A stretch of 64,000 bases of DNA from Megascapheus bottae. Its lineage: Eukaryota > Chordata > Mammalia > Rodentia > Geomyidae. The translations under genes were made by a program, and so were the position numbers. Positions within the stretch are counted from its first letter, which is position 1, and the number at the start of each line of letters is the position of its first letter. Below the pieces are notes generated by a model. The model worked only from the letters and a program-made list of their open reading frames with translations, was not told the origin of the DNA and searched no databases. The stretch covers positions 28,200,525 through 28,264,524 of the forward strand of contig JANJXV010000010.1 in NCBI GenBank assembly GCA_024803745.1, given 5' to 3'. This document shows, piece by piece, positions 1 to 11,699 of the stretch.

Positions 1-122
1 TAGGGGGTATTTGTCATTATTTTATAATCGTTTCCAAAAAGTACTTAACACTACAAAGCACAATTATACTTATCTGAACAACTTTGGCTTTAGAATAAAA
101 GTGTGTGAAAAAGTACTAGCTG

Positions 123-246
123 AGGGGGACAAAAACATGAAAAGGGGTATCAATGTTCGAGAATATACCCACTAGCTGAAAAATGTAACTATAACCCCTC
201 TATACATTACCCCAACAATGAAATACAACAAAAAATAAAAATGGCA
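123..246 (+). mobile_element. L1 3' end, extremely 5'-truncated (124 bp)
   Basis: The sequence matches the last part of the L1 3' UTR seen near 47.46-47.57 kb (the segment reading roughly 'gggtatcaatgt...' up to the A-rich tail). It is bracketed by a perfect 15-bp TSD, aaaaagtactagctg, at 108-122 and 247-261. The insertion carries no coding sequence. The 3' UTR is diverged from the younger copies, so it is probably an older family member. Confidence 0.85.
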
Positions 247-261
247 AAAAAGTACTAGCTG

Positions 262-2228
262 TGATTTTTCAATCATAGTAGCACTCTAGAATGTGCTTTG
301 GCATAGAGGTACAATCCATTTACAACATGGAGTACCAGGGTTCTAGGTACACTGATTTTTGAATTGGTAAGGTCATCTCTAATTGTAGGGAATTCATTGT
401 GTTAATTGCAACACTCTATTCAGTGATTACAGTGGAGGCCTTTATATCAGGAGTCCACATGCAAGAGGCAAGGCAATTATGAGAGCTACAATATCATTAT
501 TATTTTTTAAATGATTCCTTTATTCAATTCTGAGCAGAGGTTTTTATTCTCTTTCTGTATCTCAATGTGCACCAAACTTCCAATTATTTTATTAGTGGAA
601 GAAGTAAAGCACACTTTAGAACATTAACAATTCTATGCCCATATCACCAAACTCAAATAGAAAATGAATTAAGTTCTCCTTCTGAAAAACTCAGCGTTCA
701 TTCCTGTGCCTTGAGGCATGGAAATGGCAAAACCACTTCCTACCATCCATCCTCCAAAGGGCAATACCTGTCTATTTGTCACTCCTTGTTAATTCCTATT
801 GACCCCCTGGCGTCATTGCTCAAAGCCTCCCTGCTGAGAACCTGCTGAGCACAGTTGCCCTCCAAGTATGTTCTCATTTTTTTAACTCAAGAGAAAAATC
901 TAAAATATCAAAGATATACAAAACCATAACATATCAGAGAGACCTACCTTCTTCATTTTTCAAGTGCCTTTTAAAAATGTAGCAAAGATGCTTTAAGTCA
1001 CTGTCATATTTAAATTCAGCCCCATCTACTACATATATTCTTATGAAATCTCAACAGAAATTTCATCTCTGATGCAAAATAATGTCAGAGAGAACACTGA
1101 GGATCCTTTTTCTCCTCATTGACATAATGTCCTCAAAGCACCTACAGTGAAACACCATTTGTTCAGTGTAGACATGAACTTAAGCTGATGTTACATAAAT
1201 ATTTATTTCAATAAATCTTTATTTTATCTGTTAGAGACTAAAATAATAAAGTTACATATTTTTGTCTTGCTGCTTTGGCTAAGCACCAAACTGATTATTG
1301 TTGAGAATCATGCGCTTTAAATTTTTTTGTTTCAGTTGCAAAAAGAAGGCTTCTCAATTTCTCCCTCAGGAACTGTGTTTACTGCAATGTTCAGAAAGCA
1401 CATTTTGTTAGGAATTCGGATTGGACCCTCGGTCATCAGGAAGAGAGCAAGAACTGAGAACTCTTTTGAAGGGTCTTTATGCAGACAGATCAGTGACTCA
1501 CTGCATTAGAACCAGACATTATCAATATAGTTTCTAATTTTCTGGGAGATTTCTATAATGTCTAAGCAATCACCTTCTGGAGGCTGGCTTAATATTACCA
1601 TGAAGTAGTAGTTTGGATATTTATACTGCACATTTTGTCTTAGTTACTGCTTTATATATGGTGTTGAAGATACTTTATAAAGATTCTAGGTCTAAAATTA
1701 TGACATCAAAATTTAAGATGTTTCTTCGACTTACAAATATGTTCAACATATCCTAAATTTACATTAAGTGGTGGTCATAGTGAAGATGAATAGAATTTTA
1801 TCTGAATATGTAATGTTTGCTTTGATTTTACTTATTCATTCATTTATTATCCCCAAGTAATTGTACAAAGGGGTTTCATTTCAACCTGTCAATTTATGTA
1901 TACAATAATCTTGATCAGTCACTCCTTTTCTAATTTATTTTTAATAATGTCTGAAGCCAATATAGAAGCAAGTAAGCACTAAAAATCATGGTAATTATAT
2001 AAATTTGAAAACTTTCCTCAAAGTGTTTATAATATTTATTGAAATTCTACAGCAGTAAATTAAAATCAATATACTATTATTTTGAATAGCATGCGCAAAT
2101 TTATTATTTATGGTGCTCATTTGTAACAAAGTGACAATGTGCATTTCATTTTCTATTTCAAATTGAAATAGTAATACAGAGTGAGCATATGTTCCTTCTC
2201 AAATTAAGCAGACAAAAGTCGATAATCA
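262..2228. other. Unique AT-rich DNA, no gene seen
   Basis: No exon, RNA gene or clear repeat was recognised. Open frames at 567-848 and 1327-1509 lack any recognisable motif and are of a length expected by chance. The part around 290-350 faintly resembles an old tRNA-derived SINE but is too diverged to call. Confidence 0.5.
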
Positions 2229-3838
2229 GACTTCCGGGAAGATGGTGGCATCATCACAGGTAAACTTCCTAGATGATTCTGACCAAACAGAGATTTAGGG
2301 TCCCAGCACACACTTCATCTCAAGAGATCCACACCAATCCAACTCATTCTAATGCAGAAGAAATCTCCCTGCAGCAATGCAGAAAGCAGTGAAGATGTCA
2401 GAGGCAGCCTGTGGATCTCCTCTGCGTAGACTGCAACCTTGCTGGAAAACCCAGAAAAACACAGCTGAAGCACCACCAACCAAACTTCCAACCAAGGACC
2501 ACTCGAAAACTGAAGAAATCGCCTCATGAACCACCATAACAGAAGGAGAGAAAACAGGAAAGATCTCAAAAGTGGTTGGTGCTGCTGCCAAGCAGAATGG
2601 AGGAGGAGGGAGACACACGAGAAGCACGACTCCAACAGGGGGAAGCGAGGTCAACCAGGAAAAGAGTTTGAGACAGCCACACCCAGACACAAAAACCCCT
2701 CACCAGGACTCCACTGGCAAGCTTAACACCAACTCCAGAATCTGTGAGTACCACATCCGGGACCCCTCAACTGGGGGACCAGCTCCTTAGTAACTCAGTG
2801 CCCTCCTGAGAGGGAGGGATAATATTTGAAGAGAGGAACAGCCAAACTGTTTCTCTACCTTTTCCCAGGGTACCTTGGAAACATTTCCTTGGACACAGCC
2901 CCAACCCTGTGCCAGCAAACTATGGTTCCAGACTCTCCCCCAAACTCACATGGGCAGACAGAAAAGCCCTGTGGAAAGACAAACAGCAAAGAAGGCACCT
3001 GGGAAAACAACAGCAGGACCCGCCCCTACACAGGAAAGAAGACTGAAGACCATTACATCTCCAAATCCAATTTCTCTGAGGGGACAAGTTGCATACAGCT
3101 CCAGCAAATAGAGTCAAATTTCATCTCTCAACTGAGGATCTTCTCCTAAAGAGGTCCTAACTTGAACCATTCCCACAGTAATTGCAGTATGGAACAGTCC
3201 TTATCTCCAAAATGCTGAGCAGAAATCCTTTAATTTTTTTTCTCTGTCTTTTTCTTTTCCTCTTTCTAGCCCTCAATTTTCAGAGAATGCATATCTCCAA
3301 GTTGAATGTTCTGGGTCTACTGATATGATTTGAGATATGTATTTATGCAATTTATAATCTGTTTTCTGTAATATATGCACATCTAAAATCCTATTCTTCC
3401 TTATATTGCCTTTCTCTCTTCAAAAGTAAAGCTGTAATTTGACAGGAGACACCAAGTACTATAGTATCGTAGAAAAGGTAGCATTAGGGCTCGGGGAACT
3501 TTATCAAATTCTCATTACTTGACTCCTTCTGCAATATAGAACAAAAGTTTATTTATTTTATTTAGTTTTTCCCTTTTCTTTTCCTTCATTACTTCTTTTC
3601 TTCTCCTCCTTCTTCCTCCCCCTTTTTTATATCCTCCACTAGGCTCAATCCCTGTCTCCATCTTTTACCCCCTATACATACCCCTCATATATACCCCCTG
3701 AAAACTACCCTTTCCTTTCCAAACCACCCCTCACAACCTCAGAACTTCCAACCAATAATCAAATTTCAACAGTAAAATTTCACAGAACAACTGAATTCTT
3801 CATCTTTACTCATTGATCTCTACCAGCCCTGAACCCAG
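2229..3838 (+). promoter_or_regulatory. 5' UTR / promoter region of the old L1
   Basis: This is the stretch between the L1 5' end signature and the ORF1 start codon at 3839. The first bases contain an AAGATGG core that in L1s of other mammals is a YY1-type initiator-positioning site; here that role is inferred. A strongly pyrimidine-rich segment lies at 3540-3740. It shows no obvious similarity by eye to the 5' UTR of the young L1 at 21.4-23.3 kb, suggesting a different 5' UTR lineage. Small open frames at 2315-3149 on both strands have no support as genes. Confidence 0.6.
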
Positions 3839-4880
3839 ATGAGTAAATCTCAACAAAGACAGAGCACCAGCTGCCTAGTCAATCAAGACAAATAGAAATA
3901 GCTCATTTAGAAAATCACCAATTCCCAAATGATAAAAACCCAAAAGGGTCTTCACACAGGTAGAACATATTGCAGCAATATGCAAATCAATGGAAATACA
4001 ACCATCATAGAAAACAACGAAACAACAGAGCAGGATATTTTGATAAATTTAATTAATGGAAAGTTTGAAATCATACACCAGACAATTTATGAGCATGAGG
4101 AGACTAATTGTTGAAGAATAGTGGAAGAATTCATGGAGAACAGGAACAGGAAGCTAAAGGAAGTCCAAGAGTGCACAAAGGAGTCCAATGAAAAAGTAGG
4201 CAGCCAATTAAAGACATTGAAGGAAATACAAACAAATCAGTGATTTAAAGTTCTCCTTAGAAAACCTAAAGAAAAAAAATCCTCAGAAAATATGTAAACA
4301 ACCTCAGAAATGACCAAGAAATGACCAAACAGAAAACAGAAAATTAAACAATAAGTTGAAAGCCTGTGTAGCCAAACAGATAAAGTGGAAGACAAAGCCT
4401 TAGATCTGGAAGGCAGAGCAAATAAAATTGAATGACAAGAGCCTCTATTACACAGAGTAAATCCAAGAAACAAGAAAGAAGTCTACAGGAATTACAAGAC
4501 TTGTTCTGAATACTGAATTTGAGATTATTGGGTATCCAGAAAGGGGAAGTGGAGATAATTCAGGAGATAGGAAACATATTTCACAGAATCCTAGCAGAGA
4601 ATGTCTCAAATATCCAAAAAGGAAGAATCACTCAGATACAAGAAACATTTAGGACATTTGAAATGCTGGATCAGAACCAAACATCATACTGGCACATTCA
4701 AATTCACACAGGATCAATGGAGGCCAAGGAAAGTATTCTAAAGGCTGTCAGAGATAAATGATTATTTATAAAGAGACCCAGTCAAAAGAGCTACAGAACT
4801 TCTCAGCTGAGATCAGGAAAGACTGAGAAGCCTGGCCTGATATATTCCAAACCCTAAAATCTAACAATTACCAGTTCAGA
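3839..4880 (+). pseudogene. L1 ORF1 (ORF1p) remnant, old copy
   Basis: In L1, ORF1 encodes the trimeric RNA-binding chaperone of the retrotransposition particle. The chosen start is the ATG at 3839 (MSKSQQRQS...). The N-terminal half is Lys/Glu-rich and coiled-coil-like, up to about 4240. The C-terminal half is recognisable at 4519-4761, where LLGIQKGEVEIIQEIGNIF matches the corresponding region of the young ORF1 at 20.7 kb (LIGIEEGVEKEVNGIGNIF), and KESILKAVRDK matches KERILKAAREK. The frame is lost repeatedly by stops and frameshifts, for example after about 3895, 4114, 4225 and 4761, so no protein can be made. Confidence 0.8.
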
Positions 4881-4967
4881 ATATGACTTTAGCAGAGCAA
4901 ATGCTTCTTACCAGATAACCAGATGAATACAAGAATGGAGGAGTCATAGCCCCTAAGGCAGGAGATA

Positions 4968-7822
4968 ATGTGGCAAACATTACCAGTTACCTCTCAGTCC
5001 TAACCAACAATGTCAATAAACTTAACCTTCCAATTAAAAGACATAGACTGACTACTTGGATCAAAAACAAGACCCATCCTTCTGTTGTTTACAAGAGATA
5101 TATCTTATTGACAAAAGCAGACATATTCTCAAAGTGAAAGGTTGGAATAAATACTTTCAAACAAATGGGCCCAATAAATAGGCCAGAGTAGCTTTCCTAA
5201 TATCAGATAAAAACAGGCTTCAAGTTAAAATCAGTAAAAAAAAAACCCCAAAAAACAAAAAACAAAAACCACAAGATGATTACATACTAATAAAGGGGCT
5301 TACTACAGGAGGCTATGGCAATTCTAAATATCTACAAAGGACATGTTAGAGACCCCAACATCATCAAATCATTCTACTTGTATACATAGTACAAATAGAT
5401 CACATGCACAGTACACATAGATCAAAATGCATTGATTGTTGGTGACTTCAGCACATCATTGTCAACTCTGGTAAATTAGCTAGGCTAAAACTCACCAAAG
5501 AAACCTGACATAACTAACTACATGCACCAGTTGGATTCAACTGAAATCTACAGACCATTTTACACAACAACATCAGAATATACATTCTTCTTAGCAGGCC
5601 AAGGCACATTCCCCCAAACATACCATATGTTAAGTTACAAAGCAACCTGTGAAAATTAAAAAAAAAAACAACAACAACAAAAACCCAGAAATTATCCCTT
5701 GCATCCTATCAGACTACCATGGCATAACATCAGAGCCCAACAGCAAAATTATCACAAAAAACTCTCAAACTCTTGGAGACTGAACAATACATTGGTGATG
5801 TTCAATGGATTAGTAGTGAACTTCAAATATTTATGGAATTAAATAAAAATAAACACACAAATTCCGACACAGCAAAGGCAGTGCTCAAAGTAAAATTTGT
5901 AACTGTGGTCACTGACATAAAGGAATTGGATGAATCTCTAAACACTTTAGTGCTGCATCTTAGGTTCTTGGAAAAGCTAGACAACCCAAACACTAAATCA
6001 GCAGATACAACCAAATAATAAAAAATTAAATCAGAAAGCAATAATTAAAGAATAAAAATTCTTGGGAAGAATCAACAAAATGAAAAACATGTTTTTGAAA
6101 AAAATAAAAAAGTGACAGACTCTTAGAAAATTTACATAGATTAATATGTATCTATGACATATAAACCCTCAGCCTAATTTTAATTATGTTCTAAAATCTA
6201 AGTGCTAGTGATTGTATATAGAGATGTCCTCTTGAATATCTGTTTGTTAAATATGTCATTTCAAATATGATATAAAAATCTGTTAATAAATTCTTTAATA
6301 AAAATAAATTTAAAAAGGAGAGAAAATACTCAAATTAATAAAATTAGAGACAAAAATGGAACCATCAGAACAAAAACTTCAAGATTCAGAATACTATTAA
6401 GGAATACTTTGAAAAGCTTATGCCAATAAATTTGAGAATCTGGCTAATGGAAACATTCCTAAAGAACACTGATATCCCCAAACTGACCTAAGAAAATGTA
6501 ACTCTGCCTAATAGACCCATAACATGTAATCAACTTGAAATGGCAAGAAAACCTCTCTCATCCAAAAAAAGCCAAGAAACAGATGAACTCACAGCCTAGT
6601 TCTATAAGACCTTCAAAGGAAATCTCACTCCCATAATCCTCAAACTCTAATGAAATAGAAAAGGAAATATTACCAAACTAATTCTATGAAGCCAGCATTA
6701 TGTTCAGCCCCAAACCAGATAGTGAGCCATCAAAGAAAGAAAGCTATAGACCCATCTCTTCAATGAATGTTGATGAAAAACTTCTCAATATAATTCTTGC
6801 CAACCGAATTCAACAACTAACCAAAAAGATCATGGATTATACTCAAATGGGGTTCATTCCAGGGTTGTAATGCTTGTTCAATATACACCAATCAAATAAT
6901 GTAATTTAAAACTTCAATATAAGCAAGGACAGGAATCCCATGATCATCTCGATAGATGCATTTGTTAAGATCCAACACCTGATTATCATAAAAGCTCTGG
7001 ATAAACTAGGAATCCATGGAATAGTCCTCAATATAATAAAGGCTATATATGATAAACCTTTAACCAGCATTATATTTAATGGGGAAAAGTTAAAAACCAT
7101 TCCCTGTATAATCAGGAATGAGATAATGATGACTACTTTCTCCACTCCTCTTCAACATATAGCTAGAATTCCTAGAAAGAGAAATGAAGGCTAGAGGAAA
7201 ATAAAAAGGGGATCCAAATAAAGATGTAAAGCTATCCCTCTTGGAGGATGACATGATCCTGTACTTAAAGAACCCTATAGATTCCTCTCCTAAGCTACTT
7301 GAGTTAATTTGAAACTTCGGAAAAGTATAAAAATATATAAAAATTCCAATCACAAAGATCAGTAGTCTTCCTGTATTGCAACAATGAGAAGACTGGTGCT
7401 GAAATCACAAAAGCAACTCCATTTACAATAGTAAAACAACAACAACAACAACCAAAAAAACCCCTAGGGATTAACCTAAATATGTAAAGGACCTCTATTC
7501 TGAAACTTTTAAAAAAAGAAATTGAAACAGACTTTAGGAATGGATAAACATTCCATGCTTCTGGTTGTGGAGAAGTAACATATTAAAACTAGCAGTTCTA
7601 CCCAAGAGCCATGTGAAAATTCAATGCAATACCCACCAAACTCGCAACACCTTTCTTCAAAGAAATAGAGATATCAATCTAAAAATTCTTAAGGAATAAT
7701 AAAAGACCCCAAATAGCAAAAACAACCCTTAACAGGGAGAAGAGCATTAGAGGAACCTAAATGCCAAATTTTAAGCTGTATTGCAAAGCCATAGTGATGA
7801 AAATGGCTTGGTACCTAACAGA
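4968..7822 (+). pseudogene. L1 ORF2 (endonuclease/reverse transcriptase) remnant, truncated
   Basis: ORF2 normally encodes an AP-like endonuclease followed by a reverse transcriptase and a Cys-rich C-terminus. The start lies at about 4968, where the line SYLSVLTNNVNKLN corresponds to the endonuclease N-terminus [13 protein letters not shown] of the younger copy. The fingers segment can be followed at 6700-6870 ([10 protein letters not shown]... and GFIPGL), motif A surroundings at 6935-7010 (MIISIDAFVKIQHL), and the palm/thumb part at 7250-7800. The reading frame is broken many times and expansions of A-rich/CAA runs sit at 5230-5270, 5655-5685 and 7430-7460. The final third of ORF2 is missing. 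Confidence 0.8.
6146..6305. other. About 160 bp inserted in the old L1 ORF2, unidentified
   Basis: L1 similarity ends near 6145 (at ENLHRL, matching the ANLTKKR region) and resumes near 6306 with aggagagaaaatac. The intervening AT-rich piece contains aataaa-like signals near its 3' side. No terminal repeats or TSD are obvious. It may be a small retroinsertion or a gene-conversion scar; I cannot name the family. Confidence 0.4.
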
Positions 7823-7885
7823 AATATTTGAGAAAGCTTAATCTATCTGTATTAAATATTTTAAACCAAATTCCAAAATGTTGTA

Positions 7886-8137
7886 TTTTTTACTTGTTTG
7901 TTTGCATTCCCATTCTGGGGCTTGATTTTAGAGCCAGAGATCTGTCATTGAGCTTTGTAGCACAAGGCTAGAGTACTACCAATTGAGCCCAAATCCCACT
8001 ACTTGCTTTTTGATGGTTAATTTGAGATAAGGGTATCAGGGACTTTTCCTCCCTTGGCTGAGTTTGAAACTTGATAATTAGATGTCTGTCTTCTGAGATG
8101 CTAGGATTATAGGTCTGAGTTATCAATATCTGGCTCC
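7886..8137 (-). mobile_element. 7SL/B1-like + Geo dimeric SINE, old
   Basis: Read on the minus strand it starts with a 7SL/B1-like left monomer (the right side here, with gatgctaggattataggtctgag) and continues through the linker ggttaatttgagataag into a Geo-type right monomer (tagagtactaccaattgagcccaaatcc). Divergence is high. The A-rich tail is reduced to the T-rich run near 7886-7902. Confidence 0.7.
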
Positions 8138-9457
8138 ACAAGTTATTCTTTTAGATAGATTTTTATCAATTGATTATCTTTAGGGCATCTTTAGCAATAA
8201 TAATAACATATCATAAACTTTGACATTATTAGAATATCTGCAAAATGTACAAACGTCTGTGGTTTTATATGAAGGGAGCAACCTTTAAAAATGTGTTTCA
8301 ATATATTTCAGAATTTGTTGCATTTATAAAAGCTGAGAAGGTCAGATTTACCATTTGTTTAAGACAAAGCTGCCCTGAAAATTGTTGCAACTTATGGAAT
8401 TACTCACCTTTTGAAAACTGGTTCATTTTTCTCCTTAGATATTTGCTAGCTTCAAGAATTTGTAGAATGGGCCTAGAACACTTTCAAGGTAACATACTTG
8501 TCCTTTGAGACCTTGATTTTGTGTTAACTGTGTGTGTTTTCTTGGATGAGGAATAAATGCTAAATTGTTTCTCTTCCATAGAGTTCTTTGACATGAGATG
8601 TTGAGGATTAATTTTTTACAGACCACCCTACTTACAATATACAAATATTGCAGCATATCAAAGAAACATGATATTATTTCATATTTGTTTTCTAACCACA
8701 AAAGTTGCAAAAACTTGGTGACTCTTAAAACTGGTCCAAAGTTATCAATACTTCATAAAATAAACATGCCTTGCATATGGTGAGGTTATTTGTTGAATGG
8801 GAGCTACACCTTGCACCATAGATGTCAGAAGTCTGAAGCTGATGGTTACTAAATAATTACAAGAAGTACTTTGTGGTGGTCCTTGTAAAAAGATTGATGA
8901 GTTCAAATATCAAAATCAGAGAAATAATATTGAGCACATACTAGGAGAGATATTAAAATCCAAACTTTCAGTGTTTTAAGACATCCCACAAACCCCATGT
9001 GAATACTTATTCTGTAGATGTTTTTATGATGTAGAAATAATTGTACCAACTAAAATATGGTTTTGGAGGAGAATCCAAAGGATATAATTCAGATGACAGA
9101 CTCAACAATCAAAAAAAACATGAAATGAGTACTCAAAAACTGTGAAGTACAGTCAATAGACCAATGAAGAGAGTTAATGGGAAAATATAGTCCTAAAATT
9201 AAATTTAGAATCTCCAAAATCAAGAAAATGGAGGGATAGGAAAGGTTAGGAGTTATGGGGGAGAATGATGATAGTTGTATCTCTGACCAAGTACATAGTA
9301 TTCATGAAGTGATTTGTTAAATAGTAACATTTTTATGCAACTACTTAAGGAAAATTAGAATAATTAATAAGAATAAGAGTAATAAATTACAGAATACAAA
9401 GTTTGAAATGTCTCCTCTTGATCTACTTTTCTTGAGCCTTCTTAAAAGTATGCTTTT
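8138..9457. other. Unique AT-rich DNA, no gene seen
   Basis: No exon, RNA gene or repeat was recognised. Open frames of 60-90 codons at 8245-8783 have no recognisable motif. Confidence 0.5.
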
Positions 9458-9766
9458 GTAGACAGGAGCATGGCCTAGTGCTTGCTTAAAATTCATGAAA
9501 CCCTAAGTTTGATTCCTCTATACCATATACACAGAAAAAGCCAAAATTGGTACTGTGGCTCAAGTGGTAGAGCCTTCAGAAAGTCTAAGGGCAGTGCCCA
9601 GGCTCTGAGTTCAAGCCCGAGGACTGGCAAAAAAAAAAAGTGAAAGTGGTGCTGTCATTCAAGTGATAGAGAGCTAGTGTTCAGCTGAAGAGTTCAGGGC
9701 TCAGGGACTGAGCCCAAACTCAGAGTTCAAGCCCTATGCCTGCCCCTCCCCCCTCAAAAAAAGTAT
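9458..9766 (+). mobile_element. IDL-Geo SINE followed by a second Geo unit (trimer-like)
   Basis: The left tRNA/ID-like monomer runs about 9458-9540, and a first Geo monomer (ggctcaagtggtagag near 9558; gagttcaagcccgaggactgg near 9607) ends in an A-run at about 9630. It is followed at about 9641-9757 by a second Geo-type unit of the variety found in 7SL-Geo elements (agctgaagagttcagggctcag; agttcaagccc), then another A-run. No clear TSD was found. It is either a true trimer or a Geo unit inserted into the tail of an older SINE. Confidence 0.7.
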
Positions 9767-9830
9767 GTTACCTTTTCACAGAAGCATTACATATTGTTAT
9801 TAAAAACCTCTGTTTTTTTTAAGTACACTT

Positions 9831-10025
9831 TTTTTTTTTTGCCAGTCCTGGGCTTGAGCTCAGGGCCTGAGCACTGTCCTTGGACTTTCTCAAGGCTAGA
9901 GCTCTACCACTTGAGCCTCAGCACCACTTCCGGCTTTTTTCTATGTATGTGGTACCGAGGAATTGAACCCGGGTCTTCATGCATGCTAGGCAAGCACTTT
10001 AACCACTAGGCCAAACTCCCGGCCC
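9831..10025 (-). mobile_element. IDL-Geo SINE, full length, young subfamily
   Basis: A full dimeric element on the minus strand, from the 5' gggccgggag... end at 10025 to the A-tail (T-run) at 9831. It has a perfect 16-bp TSD, ttttttaagtacactt, at 9815-9830 and 10026-10041. Its core is nearly identical to the copies at 39.7, 57.5 and 62.0 kb. Confidence 0.93.
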
Positions 10026-10354
10026 TTTTTTAAGTACACTTTATATATAATCTTTTTTTCTTTTTTAATTTTATGGTTTGGGTGATTCACAGACTGGTTA
10101 TAGTCACTCCTTTGTGTAACTAATTAAAGACAACAACAACAATGACAACTACAAGAAATTATAGAATATAACATTTAACCTGTCTCCTCCTGTTCTTCTT
10201 TCAGGATTATTTTATAGCAGTTCACCAGATCTAATATTTGCTGAGATGGACTAAGTCTCCTTTCCTTGGAACTAAAGATAGGGATAAATATATCATCAGA
10301 TAATCACTTTCTTGCTGAATGTTACACATTTAAAATATTTTTCCCTCTCCATTT

Positions 10355-10543
10355 TCTTTGCCTGCCTTCAGCTTGAGCCCAGGGCCTGTGCACTGTCCCT
10401 GGACTTTCTCAAGGACAGGGCTCTACCATTTGAGCCACAGCATTACTTCTGGCTTTTTTCTATGTATGTGGTACCAAGGAATTGAACCCAGTTCTTGGTG
10501 CATTCTAGGCAAGCACTCTACCCCTAGGCCAAACTCTCAGTCC
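10355..10543 (-). mobile_element. IDL-Geo SINE, full length
   Basis: A minus-strand dimer with both the ID-like and the Geo monomer. A perfect 13-bp TSD, tccctctccattt, lies at 10342-10354 and 10544-10556. It is more diverged than the young copies (for example accattt in place of accactt). Confidence 0.9.
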
Positions 10544-10556
10544 TCCCTCTCCATTT

Positions 10557-11339
10557 ATAAAACAATAAAGTTTTTCTGATGAAAAAATTGTATATTTTAC
10601 TCAGAGTAGTTTATTTATGATTTAATTGTTTTCTACTCATATCAGCTCAGGTTACTCACATTCTAAAATTCTTTATGGGTTCATAGAGGATGTGGAGTAT
10701 ATTTCTAAAAATAATAAGGTTAAGGGCGTAAACTTTCTGAAGGGAACATCATTTAGCAAAATTTGGAAACAAAACTATTTCAAGACTGTACTTATTTATA
10801 AATCTTGATTTCAAATTTGTCTAATTCAAAATGCATTCTTCATTTGAATGTTAAACACATGGAATATGACTGTTTTTCTAAGGGAAATGCCCAATCGTAC
10901 CTTATTCTTTTAAAATGGATCTAAGGTGGACTAGAATTCTATTGTACCTTCCTCCATGTGTTGCTTGTTCATTTATGATGCTTTTAGATAATTAATTTCA
11001 GAAAGTAGAGTATCTAGCACGTGAAACAGGCTACCTTCCCTCCTAATTTACTTATTTCTAAAATTTACAATGGAAGACACTTGCCAACCTATGACAGGAA
11101 TTTGAGTTGAACCTATTTACCAAAACGTCGATATTTTTACTAGTAGTAAGGGAAGACCTTGATTAGACAGATTGATAGATGTGTTCAGATCAAGCAGTGA
11201 GTCTCAGCCTTGACATTGCATTAGGATTAACGTAGGAATCCCTGTGTGCCATGTCCACAAGCAGAAATTCTCATTTATTTGATCTCAGGTGTAGGAGTGA
11301 ATGCAGCTCAGGAAAATATAAGCCTTATTTTCCCTTTTC
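10557..11339. other. Unique AT-rich DNA, no gene seen
   Basis: Nothing recognised. A 60-codon open frame at 10626-10808 has no support. Confidence 0.5.
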
Positions 11340-11570
11340 TTTTTTTTTTGTTTGTCTTTGGGAATTGAATACAAGGCTTGACATTTTCCAGGAAAGCAGA
11401 ACTCTGTGGCTTGACCCATGTTGAACTCAGGGCCTGCACACTGCCCTTGAGCTTTCTCAAGGCTAATATTCTCACACTTGAGCCAAAGCACCACTTCCCA
11501 CTTTTTCAACGTGTGTAGTACCGAGGAATCAAACTGGGGTCTTCTGCATACTAGGCCACCCTCCCGGCCC
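11340..11570 (-). mobile_element. IDL-Geo SINE with an additional ID-like unit, old
   Basis: On the minus strand the order is ID-like left monomer (11570 to about 11515), Geo monomer (about 11510-11420), then a further ID-like unit (about 11418-11353: ttgaatacaaggcttgacattttccaggaaagcag reads in reverse as the ID B-box/aminoacyl-stem region in part), then an A-tail (T-run at 11340-11350). This makes a trimer, or an older ID element partly replaced by an IDL-Geo. No clear TSD. Confidence 0.65.
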
Positions 11571-11601
11571 CCACTTATTCTTATTTTATTAATTTATTTC
11601 C

Positions 11602-11680
11602 AAGTAGTTCTTGAAATCATGATTCTCCTTTCTTTTGTCTTCTCAGTAGCTGAGATTACAGATGTGTACCCCCATAACCT
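11602..11680 (-). mobile_element. 7SL-derived (B1/PB1-like) monomer, old fragment
   Basis: On the minus strand the segment ctgtaatctcagctactgag and the following part correspond to the highly conserved 5' half of 7SL-derived SINEs (plus strand here: ctcagtagctgagattacag at 11643-11662). No Geo monomer is attached, so it is either a monomeric B1 relative or a fragment. Confidence 0.65.
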
Positions 11681-11699
11681 ATTGCAACACATTTATTAA

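Larger units (their letters stand above)
2229..7822 (+). mobile_element. Old L1, 5' end retained, 3' part missing
   Basis: A plus-strand L1 of about 5.6 kb. It opens with the typical L1 5' signature 'cttccgggaagatgg' at 2231-2245, followed by a 5' UTR of about 1.6 kb, a decayed ORF1 from about 3839 and a decayed ORF2 from about 4968. ORF2 similarity stops at about 7822, around the segment that in intact copies follows the fingers/palm and thumb. The ORF2 C-terminus, 3' UTR and poly(A) are absent. Many frameshifts and stops show it is much older than the copy at 15.9-23.3 kb. A 7SL-Geo SINE lies just beyond the 3' break. Confidence 0.85.

Noticed and set aside
105..262. Direct repeat aaaaagtactagctg considered as a regulatory repeat
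   Set aside because: It is better explained as the TSD of the short L1 insertion between the two copies.
9794..10009. Recurring 60-75-residue 'protein' (PWTFSRLELYHLS...FFLCMWYRGIEPGS...) also at 10358, 39703 and, diverged, 58918
   Set aside because: It is the conceptual translation of the IDL-Geo SINE, whose copies share the frame by descent, not a gene family.
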